Notes: generated by a model from the sequence alone, not told the origin. A stretch of DNA of 64,000 nt from Heterocephalus glaber (GCF_000247695.1 NW_004624784.1:10248794-10312793); one strand, 5' to 3'; shown: positions 23,111-35,634, numbered from the stretch's first letter. Translations and numbers: made by a program.

Positions 23111-23539
23111 CCAGCATCCCAGATCAAAGCCTCTAGCTCTGTGCTGTGGCCAACTCCTCACTCGTTTCCAAAGCAGTTGTGTTCAAAGGAAGAAAAGCTC
23201 TGACTCTACCTCTGGAAAAACTCTGGAAGCCTCCAGTCTTTTCCCTAGGGCTCCTCCAGCAGCCTTCCAGGGAATGAAAAATAAACTTCAGCAGGGAAAA
23301 TCCTCAGAGAACTGGGTTTTCTCCCATCCCTGTAAGGGGTTCGAGCCTAGGGGATTTGAGATGGAGTATGAGAGCACAGGCAGGGGTTGCCCTGGGGATT
23401 CTGAAATTGGGACTCTACGCTCCAAGCATTTAGATGAATAAAACACAGCAAGTGCATAAATGCAAACAATTCATACTGACAAATAGTGTGACAGGCTGTG
23501 AATCTACAGTTACTGCTATTCATGACCCTTGTATTATAT
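23111..23539. other. Unassigned sequence
   Basis: No gene or repeat recognised. Confidence 0.4.
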
Positions 23540-23850
23540 ATGATAAGGTAGCTACTTCCTGCTCACAAATCTTTAATGACTCCCCATTGCTTATAGAAGG
23601 AAGTCCAGACCCTTTATTTTGACATTGGAAGGTTCCTCACAGTCTGCCCACCACTGACCTTTCCATCCTTCTTCCCCACAACCCTGTATTCTGGACAAGC
23701 ACTCTCTTTACTTTCTTTGCTTACATCCCATGCTCTAAGAAAGTCCTCCTTGCTTTTCCTGTGACACTGCTTCTTTCTCTATTACCCTCCCTCTATTATC
23801 AAAGCCTTCCCTGTCCACAGCTAACTCTATGTTTCTCTTAACTCATTCAT
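23540..23850 (+). mobile_element. L2 LINE fragment
   Basis: ATGACTCCCCATTGCTTATAG, CCAGACCCTTTATTTTGACA and TCAAAGCCTTCCCTGTCC are L2 3' segments in order. Confidence 0.7.
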
Positions 23851-23999
23851 TTATTCTGCACATGGACGAGGTTTCTTATACGGATAAGACCCTGATCAAA
23901 GGTTCACTCTGCACAATGAGGAGTGAGAGTGTTCCCAATGGTAGAGAGGTTCATTCTCTAGGACAAAAGGCAGACATGTATGCTAACAGTGACATTAAC

Positions 24000-24120
24000 G
24001 TCTGGAAATATAATATAATTTAAAATTTTCTAGCAGCTGTATTTTACAAAGGCAAAAAGAAACTGGTAAAATTAATTTTAATAATAAATCTTATTTAACC
24101 CTGTAAGTCCAAAATGTCTG
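24000..24120 (+). mobile_element. Ancient interspersed repeat fragment, unnamed
   Basis: AAAATTAATTTTAATAATAA with TTATTTAACCC and TCCAAAATG recalls a dispersed mammalian element. The family is not identified. Confidence 0.35.
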
Positions 24121-24214
24121 CATTTGGGTGAGTGGCACTAGATGCATTTGTAAGTTCACATTTGGTCACTGGAAATACACTGGATGGCACAGAAATGACA
24201 CAGGAAGTAATACA

Positions 24215-24425
24215 CCTAAGTCTGGTGAAGTGGGAAGGCAACAGGGTCTTGAGGGATGAGTGGGGCTCATCTGGGCAGAAAGGAAGAAGTGCTTCCCAGT
24301 CAGAGAGAAAAGTCCATGGAAAAGCCTGGAGGAAGTGTGGAATGTACATAGATGCACAAAGAAGTACAAGGTAGAGTGGATGACACAGAATGGCTAAAAT
24401 GAGCTTGGAAAGGAGACCTCATAGA
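24215..24425 (-). mobile_element. L2 fragment, antisense
   Basis: CTTGAGGGATGAGTGGGGCT, then AAGAAGTGCTTCCCAGTCAG, resembles the reversed L2 block seen in the other antisense copies. Confidence 0.5.
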
Positions 24426-24660
24426 ATCCCCCTGGATTCTAATATGATCTTCTCTGTGATATATAAAGATGATCTTTGCAACTTGACTGAGAATAGGCTT
24501 CAGGCAAGAAGGATTCCAGGAGTTCTAGTTAGTTGGGAGGCTGTGATAGAAACTGCTGGGGCTCACTAACATCTGCCTGGGCACACTCACCAGCTACATT
24601 CCCTAGCCTCCTCACCATCTATTCCTTTGATCAGGAGTTGAGAAAAGGGAGCTCAATGTT

Positions 24661-25110
24661 TATGGTTTAGATTTGAAACATTTCCCCAAACTCAAATGCT
24701 AATGGTGTGGCTGTCAGCTTTGCCCAATTGGATCATGAGGGCTCTAAGTACATTAAATGGCTTGATCCTTTGATGAGATCATAATTTGATGACAAATTGG
24801 GAAGTGATGGAAACAGGAGGTAGGATCTAGTTGAAGTGAGTAGATCACAGAGGTATGACTTTGCAGAGCATATATGGTCCCCAGGCTCTTCCTCTTTGTT
24901 CTTTCACTTGCACTCCCACTCAGCTTCTTGGCTACCAAGAGGTGATCAGCTTTCCTTCACCATGGCCTTCCACCATGATGTTTCTGCCTTTGAGCTGACT
25001 ATGAACTAAAACTTCTGAAACTATAAGCCAAAAGAAACCTTTCCTCCTCTCAGTTATTTTCCTTAGGTCCTTGGAATCAACAATGAAAAGTTGAGTAATA
25101 CACTTGGGAA
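24661..25110 (+). mobile_element. MaLR-type LTR
   Basis: It starts TATGGTTTAGATTTGAAAC. It carries the GTGATGGAAACAGGAGGTAGG block and CTTCACCATGGCCTTCCACC. It ends with an ACTATAAGCCAAAAGAAACC polyadenylation-side block. A solo LTR relic without coding sequence. Confidence 0.75.
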
Positions 25111-25495
25111 AGATAAGTATTCTTAACACCTTTGGCCCAGACCAGACACACTCCCGTCCATTCATAGTCCACTGGAGTTAATGAGTACCCTAATAAGTAA
25201 TCAGTTTATTGGAGACTGGAGAAAACTAAAAGAAGATTTTAAAACACTAAGTGGTAAAGTAAGAAGAGGATGCAGAAAAGGACTTAGGATCTTAGAGAAT
25301 GGTAGAGCTACTAAATGTGGGAGACTGACTGACCATGTAGAAGATCACATCAGCCAGCCCTCCACCTGCCAACCTGACAGGAATAAGTAATTTTAAGTAA
25401 TCCTTTAGAGGTGGAGGTTACTGTTACAAGAGCTAGCTGAGTCTGACTAATCGGGAAGTTCTTGCTCCAGTCTTACCCCTCTATTGTTTATGGTT

Positions 25496-25500
<5 letters not shown>
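25111..25500. other. Unassigned sequence
   Basis: One 69-codon frame; nothing recognisable. Confidence 0.4.

Positions 25501-25528
<28 letters not shown>
25501..25528. repeat. (AT)14 microsatellite
   Basis: 28 nt of perfect AT alternation. Confidence 0.97.
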
Positions 25529-25532
<4 letters not shown>

Positions 25533-25719
25533 TTGTCCTGTTCTCTTGCTTACATTTTGGGATTTTAGAAGACAAGGAATTTTAGACTGTATCTGACTTG
25601 GCTATTTCTCCCCTCCAAAACACAATATTTTGCTTTGGGGATAATAGATAATTGATTAAATAATCAAGTGTTTTATTAATTCAATACATCCTCATGTGTC
25701 TATTTCAGATTATACCCCT

Positions 25720-26458
25720 AATATGGCTGTTTTTCATCACATCTCCTATTCAAACTTGATGCAAGCTAATGTAATCTCTTGCCTAGATTATTACTACAAT
25801 CTTCTAATCTGCCCCCCTCTTCCTGTCCTTAATTTGCTATATTCTATTTCCATGCATCAGTCTGAAAGTTCTGACTAAAAGGAAATTAGATGCCAATCCT
25901 TTGCTTAAACACTCAGTACCTATTTCACTCAGAGTAAAAGCCATGGTTTTGACAATGACAGATAATGGCAGAAAGAGATGGATATGATCTACTGTCCCTC
26001 CCCACATTACCCTTATGACATCATCTTCTGTTTATTCTCCCCTCTCTACACTGAGATTTTGGTATTTTTCAAACATATTCCTTCCTCAGAGCCTTTACAC
26101 TCAGTGTTGCCTCTGCCCGAAATGGCCTTTGTCCGGATTATTTGCATGGTTCACTCACTTGTGAGCCTCAGATCTTCTCTAGTGTCATTTACTCCACAAA
26201 GCTTTCCTTGACCATCTCATCTAATTTGCAACTCAAGTCACTACACCGCTTTTTCCTCTTTTTTGTTTCATTTTTCTTCTTAGTACTTATTGCTCTCTAC
26301 CACACTAAACATGTTATTTATCTTTGTTTCTTTTTTCTCCTCCAGTAGAATTCAGTATCTAAGAGATGAAGAAGTTTCTTTGCTATGTCCCCAGTGCCTT
26401 GTCTGGTATACAGTAGGCAACTGATGAATCTTGGTGGAATGCATGAATAATGAATGGC
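25720..26458 (+). mobile_element. L2 LINE 3' part
   Basis: TAATCTCTTGCCTAGATTAT, GAAAGTTCTGACTAAAAGG, AGAGCCTTTACACTCAGTG and CAGTAGGCAACTGATGAATC follow L2 3' order to the terminal GAATGCATGAATAATGAATG. Confidence 0.85.
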
Positions 26459-26464
26459 TAGAGA

Positions 26465-27420
26465 CAGGCAAGTGTGTGGTATCAAGGGATTTTCTGTCTG
26501 TGTGTGGTGACAGAGACACAGAGAGGCTTCTTGGCAGAAGAAACACCTGAAACCTAAAGACAAGTCCAAATTAGCTAGAAGAGAAAGGGCTAGGGAGGTC
26601 ATGACAAAGGAGAAGAGCAAAGCAAAGACCAGGAGGAGAAGCACTATGATGCATGGAACTGCATATAGTTGGTTTGCTAGAGTAAAATCACACGGTGAGG
26701 AGGGTTAGGAGATGAGGCTAGGAGGTAGGCAGAGGCTGAATCACAGAGAGTTTTAGCTAGTCAGGCCCCATGATAAGGGACTTCAATCATGAATGGCCCC
26801 AAGGCATGGCTCACTCTGCTTTTCAAGAAGGTTGTCCTTGTATCTATGCAAAGAACACATACAGGCAAAGCAGAGTACAGTCAAAGAAGGGAAAGAGGAT
26901 GAAAAAAGGAATAATGTAATGGACCATTAAACACTGTGTACTACAAATGTGTACTAATACAGAAAATGATCATAAGGAAAAAAAAAAAACACTGGTTGAG
27001 GAAGTAGTTGTTGCAAGCCAGGGGTGAGACCATGAGCATCCGTTGCAGGATGGAGATACTGCAAATGGAGAGGAAATAAAAGATTGTGAGAAAGGTAAAA
27101 GTGACAAGATTTGGCAACTGCCTGGTGTGGGGGAAGGTTGCATCTCTGGCTAAGAGTCTGGTGTGTAGGTGTTGGTCCTTCTGAGTGAGCTTACAAACAG
27201 ACACAGGAATGGGTTTGAGAAGAAAGGATACAGCATGGACCATTCCCACAGAGATATCCAGGGTGTATTTGAACACAGTCTGAAACCTGGACCAGTGATC
27301 CGGGCTGGAGAAATAGATTTAAGAGTCAGCAGCACATAGATTATACAGGAGTGTATGTGAGTCCAGTGCAAGGGACAGTTACCTGAGGCAGCTTGTGACA
27401 GCTTAAACTGCAAGTGGAGA
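26465..27420 (-). mobile_element. L2 LINE fragment, antisense
   Basis: AAGACAAGTCCAAATTAGCTAG, GGTGAGGAGGGTTAGGAGAT and CAAGATTTGGCAACTGCCTG resemble reversed L2 segments. The right edge is uncertain. Confidence 0.5.
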
Positions 27421-27885
27421 AGAGAAATAGATAATAGGTTAGCAGAATTTACATCATTATTAGGGACACAGTGTTGAATGTCACATCCAAAGGGTCAAGG
27501 TAAAATAGAGGATTAGAGCAGAAAAGCAAGAAGTAGCAGAAAGATTTTTTTTTGCTTTTTTTAAAAAAATCTGATAAATTAGCAGTCTGGTTCAAAATAT
27601 ACATTAAGGGGAATGGTTCAAGTCTGAGACCATGAGCAACAAATAGGGTGAAGTTTAGGGAAGAATATAGTGTTCTGAAAATATGCCCGGAATAATCCTT
27701 AGTGCTGATCTCTTTTTAGCCACAGAACCTCTTTTTACAATGGCATCCTGTAGAAGACTAAGAGTTAAAACTAATAGAAGAAGAGCTGCTCTGATCAGAG
27801 CTAGTTTGAACCCCACACCTAGCAGCCGGCTCCTAGCTGTCCTTTCCTCTGAAAGTTCCTGAAACAGAAGATTGAGAACTACTTT
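27421..27885. other. Unassigned sequence
   Basis: No recognised feature beyond a short T/A-rich patch at 27546-27570. Confidence 0.4.
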
Positions 27886-27889
27886 GGTA

Positions 27890-28105
27890 GTGTAAAGGAC
27901 AGTGGGCTTCGTGTAGTTAACAGAGCACCAACCACCTGCAGATGGAAGTCAGGATTTCCAGCCCAGTTCAACCTCTTACTATTTCATCTACTTTGTGACG
28001 TGAGCAGGTTGCTTCCTCTCCCTCTCTGGTGTAAGGGATGTGAGGGTAGGACAAAATGATTTTTCTGGTCCCTTTCTGCACTGACATTCTCCGGGAATGT
28101 AAAAG
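27890..28105 (+). mobile_element. MIR SINE
   Basis: GGGCTTCGTGTAGTTAACAG, GTCAGGATTTCCAGCCCAG and the later GACGTGAGCAGGTTGCTTCC fit MIR, although it is diverged. Confidence 0.5.
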
Positions 28106-29039
28106 GCAGAGCAATGGCTAAAGACAGGGCAGCCAGTCCTGTGGAACTTCCCTCTCCCCCAACACCATTTATCCCTCTGCACACCCCTGCTCAAAGCTTT
28201 AGAAAAAGCTCTCTACTTTTAAAGCAGTACCTTTACCACCTTATTACCTCTAACAATAGCATTTTTACCAGCCTGGCCATATTTTTATCTCCCTTGCCCA
28301 ATGACTATATTTTCCAAGAAAACAAGCTCCTTCAAAATACACCGCCCTCTGCCAAGCAGGGGAGTGCCACATTATCTGGGGTGGATGCTGGCATTTAGGA
28401 AGAAATAATTTTCTTTCATCTGCCCAAGTAAATCTTTCCCCAACACTTGTAAAGCTGATTGCTGCCAATTTCCAGCTGGAGAAACACAGCCATTTAGAGG
28501 GAGAGACATTAGTAACTAGAAGACACTTAGACCATTTAAAATGGGGGCTTTTCTTTTCTTTTGTACCAAGTTGTGTATTCTTTATATTTTTTTCAGTGTT
28601 CATTAGCCCTTCTGTTTGTGAGGAGGGAAGTGGAATATGTATGTGTGTGTTTGTGAATGTGTGTTTAACACACACATACAGTATAATGAAAATATGTTTA
28701 GATAACATATGTGTAATGTATGCACATATGTACATAACAGTGTGTATATGTTTATGTACCTTATGGATGCATGCAAATAGAGTGTGGATATAAGTGAATA
28801 TGCAGCTTTTGTATGTGGGGAAAGAGAAGGAGGAAAAACAGAGGAAGAGACTCCCTTTGAGCTCATTCCCCTTCCTCGCTGTCCAGACATGAAAGGAAAA
28901 AGAGAGTAGGCAGACGCTAAGCTCCCATCCTGGCCTCTGCGCTGATTCTCCGTATCGTATGCACCAGACACTGCCACTTTTACCTCTTGCAACTCAAGCA
29001 TGGGAAAAGGGGAAAAGAGAAATAAAATAAAGCAGTTCC
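28106..29039. other. Repeat-poor block with a TG/CA-rich AT stretch
   Basis: The 28635-28760 part is degenerate (TGTA)/(CA) sequence. It includes a 9-bp-arm palindrome centred at 28666 (TGTGTGTT/AACACACA). Open frames of 132-156 codons on the minus strand cross this low-complexity DNA and are not credible genes. Confidence 0.4.
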
Positions 29040-29450
29040 TCCAAAGAGTGTAGCCACGGGAATCGCAGGACTAAGAGCAAATAACGATTTCCTCTTCTGC
29101 TTTTTAAGTAAATACTACTGCACAATGAGCTATTGGGCAGGGCACGTGCAAAATAATAGACTCTTTTTCTGGTCTCCCCAGCCCCCATGAGGCCACTGCT
29201 AACTGCATCAGGTACTCAATTTTCTTTTGTTATTTAAAAATGTGTTTGTGGATTCCTGGGGAGTGGGGAAGGAGGAGGTGAGCCCTGTTCTTGAATCACC
29301 AAGAGGACTGCTTAATTTATATTTTTGCTTTATTAATGGAAAGCTACCTGTCGGTCCCAAGATTTGTCTTCCCGGGAAGGCTTTTAATGCATCTGTCCAA
29401 TGCAATGGGACTTGGGGAAAAAGCTCACTTTAATCAGCGGTCTTAGTCTT
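29040..29450. promoter_or_regulatory. Candidate conserved noncoding element
   Basis: The block is repeat-free with dense homeodomain-type cores (CTTTAATCAG, GCTTAATTTATA, CTTTTAATGCAT) and scattered CpGs. There is no coding frame over 70 codons. The label rests on composition only. Confidence 0.3.
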
Positions 29451-29469
29451 ACGGGGAGAGGCAGCACTT

Positions 29470-29650
29470 TCAGTGGAAACAGCTCTGGCTGGCAAAGAGG
29501 GAACTGGATTCCTACTGGGATTCAGGGCAAGCTCAGGGCCTCCCCAGGCCTCAGTTTCTTCTTCCAAGAGAAAGGAGGAATAATGCCCTTCTTATCTATT
29601 TCAAAGTGTTAATGGTGAGACTATTTTAACTTCATGATAGCCTTGAAATA
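29470..29650 (+). mobile_element. Probable MIR
   Basis: GGAACTGGATTCCTACTGGG and CCCAGGCCTCAGTTTCTTCTT fit the MIR core. Confidence 0.55.
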
Positions 29651-31014
29651 GCATATGGCCTCAAGAGAGTAAAAAGGCCCAGTAATAAGAAAAATGTAAG
29701 AGGTTATGCTTAATAATGTTTTTATTCAATTGGGTATAATTAATCCTTTCTCATTCTCTAGTCTGAAAGCAGTTCATCACTTCAGATAAAGTCAGACACA
29801 ATCACAGAAGCATCTGGCTGGAGAGGACCCGAGAGCTCATCTCATTTAGACCCTCACTTCTAGACTGGGTATTGCTGTGATGGATTCAGGTTTTTGCATC
29901 CTGCATTCTGCACAAGCTTCTCTCATTATCAAAGGAAAAAAGTCGAGAGAGTGAATGTGGAGCCTCAAGCAAACATTTCTGAAAATACTGCATTAGACTT
30001 GTGAATTGCAAAATATATAGATCACCTCCATTTGCCCACTCACCTCCTGCCCTCCTACAGAATAAGAGTTATTTATATAACCTGAGGTGGGGCACCCAAC
30101 AGTACTCCCTATTCTTATCTAGCCTCCTCTGCTTGGTCTTTCATGCCAAAGCTGCAGGAGCAAACCAGGTCTGCCTTGAAGTTTGAAAGGTTCTGAGATT
30201 TGGGTGTGAACGCAAGATTATAAAAGTCCTTCTTTCTCCTTCTATCACTCTGGATTAATTGGTGGAAAGTTTTAAGGGCCAGAGCGGTCTCTAGGTCTCA
30301 GATGAATGCTCTCTGTTTGCCTCTTGGAGCACTGTCTTCTAGAAAGCCTGGCTCTCCAGGGACAGTCCCCTCCTCACTGGCTGGGCAGGGATCTTGGTGT
30401 ACCCAACACTTGAGGCCTCCCTAGTTCCCCAGACTGTCTTTTTTGCCTCCAGGTTAGCCATGGGCCAAGGCATACTAAAATTTCTCTTCACAAGGATACC
30501 TAGGAAAAGAGATCCTACACTACCTAGAGATCCAAATTCATATTTGTCATTAGGTTGGTAAACTCTGCTCTGTTTTATCTTCACCTCTCTCCTTCTTGGC
30601 TTCTATGGGAATAATATATTAATTCTTTAGCATTTATTAAAAACGCTGCCCGATTTGGTTGCGTAAATTAACGGAAACTATGGCTTCTAATTCAAAGGTC
30701 AGGGACATTTTGAAGAATCAAAAAGGGAAGGGTTCAAGGATGTGTCCACAGCAGAGTGCATTACCAGTAGGGGTCAGGCCCAGTAGGCACTGTTGTCAAG
30801 GGCTTTGGTCACTTGGGAGCAGCCGTCAGACTGGCACTGATAGGGGTGGGATAGCACAGCCCACAGACACCTGTCCATCTGCTTGACAGACACAGAGCCC
30901 AGTCAATTGAAGACAAGCTGTCTGCCTCACTATTCTGTACATGAATAGATCTGACTTTTCCACTAGTTAGAGTGGAGGACAGAATTTTGGTATATATGGA
31001 CATTAAGAGCACCG
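29651..31014. other. Mostly unassigned, repeat-poor sequence
   Basis: No gene recognised. Positions 30600-30730 are AT-rich with several CpGs (AAAAACGCTGCCCGATTTGG) and look unlike neighbouring repeats. Confidence 0.35.
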
Positions 31015-31214
31015 AAGTGTTAGTGTCAGTGGATCTCAGTTGGTTCTGCAAGGTCCTATCTATGTGACTTTGAGTTTGTTGCATAACTATCAAGCCATAC
31101 TTCCCTTATCTCAGAAATGGTGGTAATGGTAATACTTAACTCGTGAGGTTATTCTGATGACACAATGGACAGAAACTTGAAAATTACTGGCATGTAAGTG
31201 GTAGTTAATGTTAG
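31015..31214 (+). mobile_element. MIR SINE
   Basis: TCTATGTGACTTTGAGTTTG, CCTTATCTCAGAAATGGTGG and CTCGTGAGGTTATTCTGATG follow MIR order. Confidence 0.65.
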
Positions 31215-31217
31215 ATA

Positions 31218-31590
31218 TTGTCTTAGTCAATTGAGAATGCTGCAACTGAATACTTTAAGATGAGTGCTTAAACAAAACACATTTCACAGTTCTGGGGGCC
31301 AGGAAGTCCAAGATCAGGGTGCCAGCATGGTCAAGGTTTTGGTGGGAACCTTCTTCCTGGTTTTCATTTGGCTTTCTTTTTGTTGTGTCTCACGTGGCAG
31401 AGATCAGAAAGAGAGAAAGCAAGCAAGTCCCTTTGTGTTTCTTTTTCTAGGGCACTAATCCCATTCAGGGCTTCATCCTTTTGACCAAAAATTGCCTCCA
31501 AAAAGCCCATCTTTAAATACCATCACACTGGGGATTAGATTTGAACATATGAATTTTGAAAGACACAAACATTCAGGTCAGGGCAGGTAT
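31218..31590 (-). mobile_element. MLT1-type MaLR LTR, antisense
   Basis: CACAGTTCTGGGGGCCAGGA, CCAAGATCAGGGTGCCAGCA, GGGCACTAATCCCATTCAGG and GAACATATGAATTTTGAAAG lie in reversed MLT1 order. Confidence 0.85.
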
Positions 31591-31769
31591 TGTTATTATC
31601 TATCTCCTGCTCCCTTCTCATCTAAAAGACGCTCTACCTATAGACATACTATTGAAAATATATTTTAGAACGCTCTCTTGTCTCATTATACTCTTTTATT
31701 ATCAGTCCTTAACATCAACCTCATCTCCAGGAAAGATTTTAAAGGATGCCCTTAGTGTCAAGAGAAAGC

Positions 31770-32280
31770 TAAATGTTCTTTCAGAAATATGGGCAAAATA
31801 CTTACATATCTACAGATACTCATATGCTGTTCATGAATGTATAAACTGGTAGAACGTTTTCAGAGAGCAATATGGCAATATGAACAGTAGTCCACTCTTT
31901 TTACTAAATATATCTATTAATGGAACAGATGAGAAAACCCAGAAATAATCTCAAATGCACATAGAATTTGGTGTATGATGAAGATGACATTTCAAGTTAA
32001 TAGAGTACAGATGAATTATCAATGAATTTAATTGGGACAACTGGGTAGCCATCTGATAAAATATTAAGTTGGATCCTTATGCCATTTCTTATGCCAAAAT
32101 AAATTTCAGGAGGATAAAATATACAACTGTGAAAAAGGAATCCATAAAAGTGTGATGAGAAAGCTTGGGGACAATAATTTATAATGTCAAAGTGAGGAAA
32201 AACGTCCCACTAAGATGTCTTAAAATTTGTTTCCATAAATGTATGATTTGTTAAATGGTAAAAGGCATGAAAAATATTAC
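31770..32280 (+). mobile_element. Old LINE-1 fragment (ORF2 3' end region)
   Basis: TGGAACAGATGAGAAAACCC, AATTGGGACAACTGGGTAGCC and AGTTGGATCCTTATGCC are decayed versions of the L1 ORF2 C-terminal region. No frame survives. Confidence 0.65.
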
Positions 32281-32869
32281 CATGTGAAACACAGCCCACA
32301 TTTGTGAAAACTGTGACTAATATTTCTGCAAGCAGATTCATCTGCCAACTTGGGATTTGTAAGTAAAAAAGTTTCAATGGACTGTTTTGGTTCCATCTTG
32401 TATTTCAAAACGCCTTCCACGGAGAAAAATGCCCATAATATGGGAAGATTGTGACCCTGTGGTGTACAGTGGATTAGACACTGGATGCAAAGAAACTTTC
32501 ACTTTGCCCCTTCCTGGATTTTCTGTTTCAGAGTATGCGGAGGGCAGCCCAGAGAAGCACTAATCTGGAAAAACAAAAGAAAACAATTTTTTTCCTCAGT
32601 ATTTCCCAAAATTTCCTATCTGAAAGCATTGAGTTTTTAATTTTTTGAAACAATAATATTGTGTATATATTATATGTTGTGAACACCCCCTTCATAGCAT
32701 ATGGGGCTACATTCTATAACCAGATATGTTTTTATTTGTGCAGCAAACAAGTGACTATTCACTTCCAATGAGATAAATGAAATCTCACAGTAGTCCAGGT
32801 CAAGTTTTACACCGAATGACTTTTGGTATTGAATTTTTGAAAATTCTTAGTTTTGGAGTGTTATGGATA
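32281..32869. other. Unassigned sequence between L1 fragments
   Basis: No repeat or gene recognised. Confidence 0.4.
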
Positions 32870-34015
32870 AGAGAATGAGTGCTTATATTCAAAGACTGGT
32901 TACAAATCAATAGAGAAAAAACAACAACCCATTAGAAAATGGAAAAGTATATGAACAGGGCTGGAGATTTAGCTCAGTGGTTCTGCCGCCTGCCTCACAA
33001 GCGCAAGGACCTGAGTTTGATACCCAGTACCAAAGAAAAAAAAAGGTATATGAACAGGTCACAGAAAAGGAAATACAAATGGTTCTTAGATTAATACAAA
33101 GGTTACCAATCCCTTTATTAATAAAAAATGCAAAATAAAGCTACAAGGAACCATTTTCATACATCGGGTGGGTAAATATCTGAAAGTTTGAGAAGTAACT
33201 GATGTCAAAAGTGTGAAGAAACACACTCATGTATTGCTCATAGGCACATATTATAGTACAACTTCTAAAGATAGCTATTTAACAAGATCAACAAAAGTTA
33301 AATTAAATATGCACTTCTACATCTGAGAGCTTATTTTAGATGTATGCAATGATAGGACACTGATTAAAACATTATACAAATGTTATAAACAAAATGCAGT
33401 ACAATTTTATGTAATATTTAGGAAGAATATGACTAACCTTTATGTGTTAACATAAAACAGTACTCAAGGTAAATACTAAGAAAATAAACCAAAAAGCAAG
33501 CAAACAACAAAAACAATGTGTGTAAATTAGGTTTATTAAGGTACAATCTGTGGAGAGGAAAAGAAAAATTTGACAAAATTGCCACTTTTGCAAGTCAAAA
33601 TTACAATGTATATTAAACATCATAACAGTCATTGTCCCTGTGTAGGAAAACTGAATGGCTGGGATACAGAAATATGATATTTTTCAGCACACATATTTTG
33701 CCCCCTATGCATTTTGACTCAGGAACTACTGATAAGAAAATAAGAAAAGATGACTTATTCACATCATATTACAGAAACCATCTAAAGGTCCAAAAATATT
33801 GGATTGATTAAATAAATCATGATATCTCCATAATGAGCTATTATGCAGCTTCAGCAACTAAGTTGTAGAATAACTTTTATATAAACAGAAAAGTTTATGT
33901 TATATTCATAAATCTAAAATATCAACTAGAAAAATGGAATATTGCTATATTTATAAAAATAAAAAGTAAAATGACATATAAGTAAATGTTCCTAGGAAAA
34001 GACAAGAAGTATACA
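32870..34015 (+). mobile_element. Old LINE-1 3' fragment, interrupted by an ID SINE
   Basis: TCACAGAAAAGGAAATACAA, CACACTCATGTATTGCTCAT and GATTAAATAAATCATGATAT are decayed L1M-type 3' segments in order. Confidence 0.75.
32960..33045 (+). mobile_element. ID-type SINE with target duplication
   Basis: Sense copy starting GGCTGGAGATTTAGCTCAG, with an A-box, a mutated B-box (GTTTGATACC) and an A-rich tail. The perfect 13-bp duplication GTATATGAACAGG lies at 32947-32959 and 33046-33058. Confidence 0.96.
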
Positions 34016-34027
34016 TACCAAAATTTT

Positions 34028-34200
34028 TTCACAAATATTTACTGAGTTCTTGTTGTACATGAGAAATTCTTCAGGATGCTAGGCCTAGAACAGTGAAAAA
34101 AATAGTTGTGGTATTATGGAGCATAGTCTAGTGGGAGATAGGCAAAATAAAGAAAGAAAAAATAAAGTTAGAGTTATTCTAGAAAGAAAACAACAAAATA
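34028..34200 (-). mobile_element. L2 3' end, antisense
   Basis: ACAAATATTTACTGAGTTCT and AGCATAGTCTAGTGGGAGAT are the reversed L2 terminal region. Confidence 0.65.
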
Positions 34201-35215
34201 AGAGTTACTATATACTGGATGATCAAGATGACTTTGTTGAGGGGGTGGTATTTCAGCTAATACTATATTTTAATTTCTTGATCCATACTGTTTTCCAGGT
34301 AATATGTTTGAGTTATCTTCTTATTCAACAATTATTTTTTATTAGCATGTCATCTGTTAAACCCATTAATTGAGTTTCTATTACGGTACTTTTCATTTCT
34401 AGAAATCCCATTTGTTTATATTTCAAATATTCTTGGCTGTTTCTTTATAATGTTCCATGATACTTTTAAGTTTATCTTTTTCCTCTAAATAAACATGTGT
34501 ATTATAAAATACAACTGTTAATACTATACAAAGTGTTTATGGGTCTGTTTTTATTATCTGTTATTTATGCTGACTTTCCCTTGTGATGCTTTTTGCTTTA
34601 TATCTTGGTATTTTTCATTGTGTTTTATTCATTATCCTAGGAAGATTGTTTCTGGGACTTCTTTACAGCCTAGAAACACTTCCTCCAAAGACAATTTGCG
34701 TTTATGTTGTTTTGCTGTTGCCTATGTGTACTTTCAGAGTTTGGCCAGAACAAACCAAATTCACAGCTTTTTATGTGCCTTTCAATTAACAAGAATTTAG
34801 TTCACAGATTTACTAGAAGACCATTTGGTACTTAAAACTTCTAGGGGAGAGTTTTCTTTCCATGATCTCCTAAGGGCTAAGGACATCTTAAATCCCTGAG
34901 ATGGGGTCACTAAAACCTGTTCTTTGACATCCCAGCTTTATCCACCAAGATATCCTATACATGCTTCACTTTAGGACAGTTGAGATCTGATTTTTGTCCC
35001 CATTGCCCCATGAAGCCTTGATCAGTTTCCCTAGTTCGGGCAATGCCATAGGAGCAAAAATTTAATATTTGATGTTCTCAATTCTTAATTTCCCATAGGT
35101 TTTGACATAGTCATTCTTTATCATAGGATTGGCATTTTGCTGCTTTTAAAGAGTATTTTTAAAAAATTATTCATCATTTGCACATGTTTTTTAACATAAG
35201 GTTGTCTAAACAACT
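34201..35215. other. AT-rich sequence, possible old L1-derived antisense piece
   Basis: TACTTTTCATTTCTAGAAATC and nearby T-rich text resemble antisense L1-like DNA at about 34280-34800, but too weakly to call. Two overlapping frames of 68-77 codons show no known domain. Confidence 0.3.
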
Positions 35216-35219
35216 AAGC

Positions 35220-35631
35220 CTGCCTTATTCTCAGAAACAGAAGTCTATTCTAAAAGCAGTTGGAAACCACTGAAGCCATTAAGCAGAAGGATGACTTAAT
35301 CCAGTTAAATGTTTTCTTTAAAAAAAATCACCTTGCAATATGGATAATATAGTGGACGAAGCAAGGGTAAAGTCAGGAGGCTTGATGAAAGACTATTGAG
35401 TCATCTAGGTGAGAAGGTGGCTTGAGCTAGAGTGTGACAGCGAAGAAGGAGAGACAGATTGAGCTGTGTTTTCTAGGTTAGAATAGAAAGGACTTGGAGC
35501 TAATTGGAGGAAGAGATGGATCATCTAGGATGACCCCTAGTCTCTGCTTTAGACATCTATGTGAATTATGGCACCATTGAGGGGGTGCCAAGATATGAGG
35601 ACAGAGCAGATGGTGCCAGTTTGTTTGAGCA

Positions 35632-35634
<3 letters not shown>
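35220..35634 (-). mobile_element. L2 fragment, antisense
   Basis: AGCAGAAGGATGACTTAATCC, ATCACCTTGCAATATGGATA and GGATGACCCCTAGTCTCTG lie in reversed L2 order. Confidence 0.7.

Noticed and set aside
28657..28675. 9-bp-arm palindrome as a regulatory hairpin
   Set aside because: It lies inside alternating TG/CA DNA, where such symmetry is expected by chance.
28265..29001. 132- and 156-codon minus-strand frames
   Set aside because: They run through TG/CA-rich low-complexity DNA, and their His/Thr/Tyr/Ile-rich text reflects the repeat.
34281..34800. Possible antisense L1 or HAL1 fragment
   Set aside because: Resemblance is limited to T-rich text and one short phrase, not enough to call.
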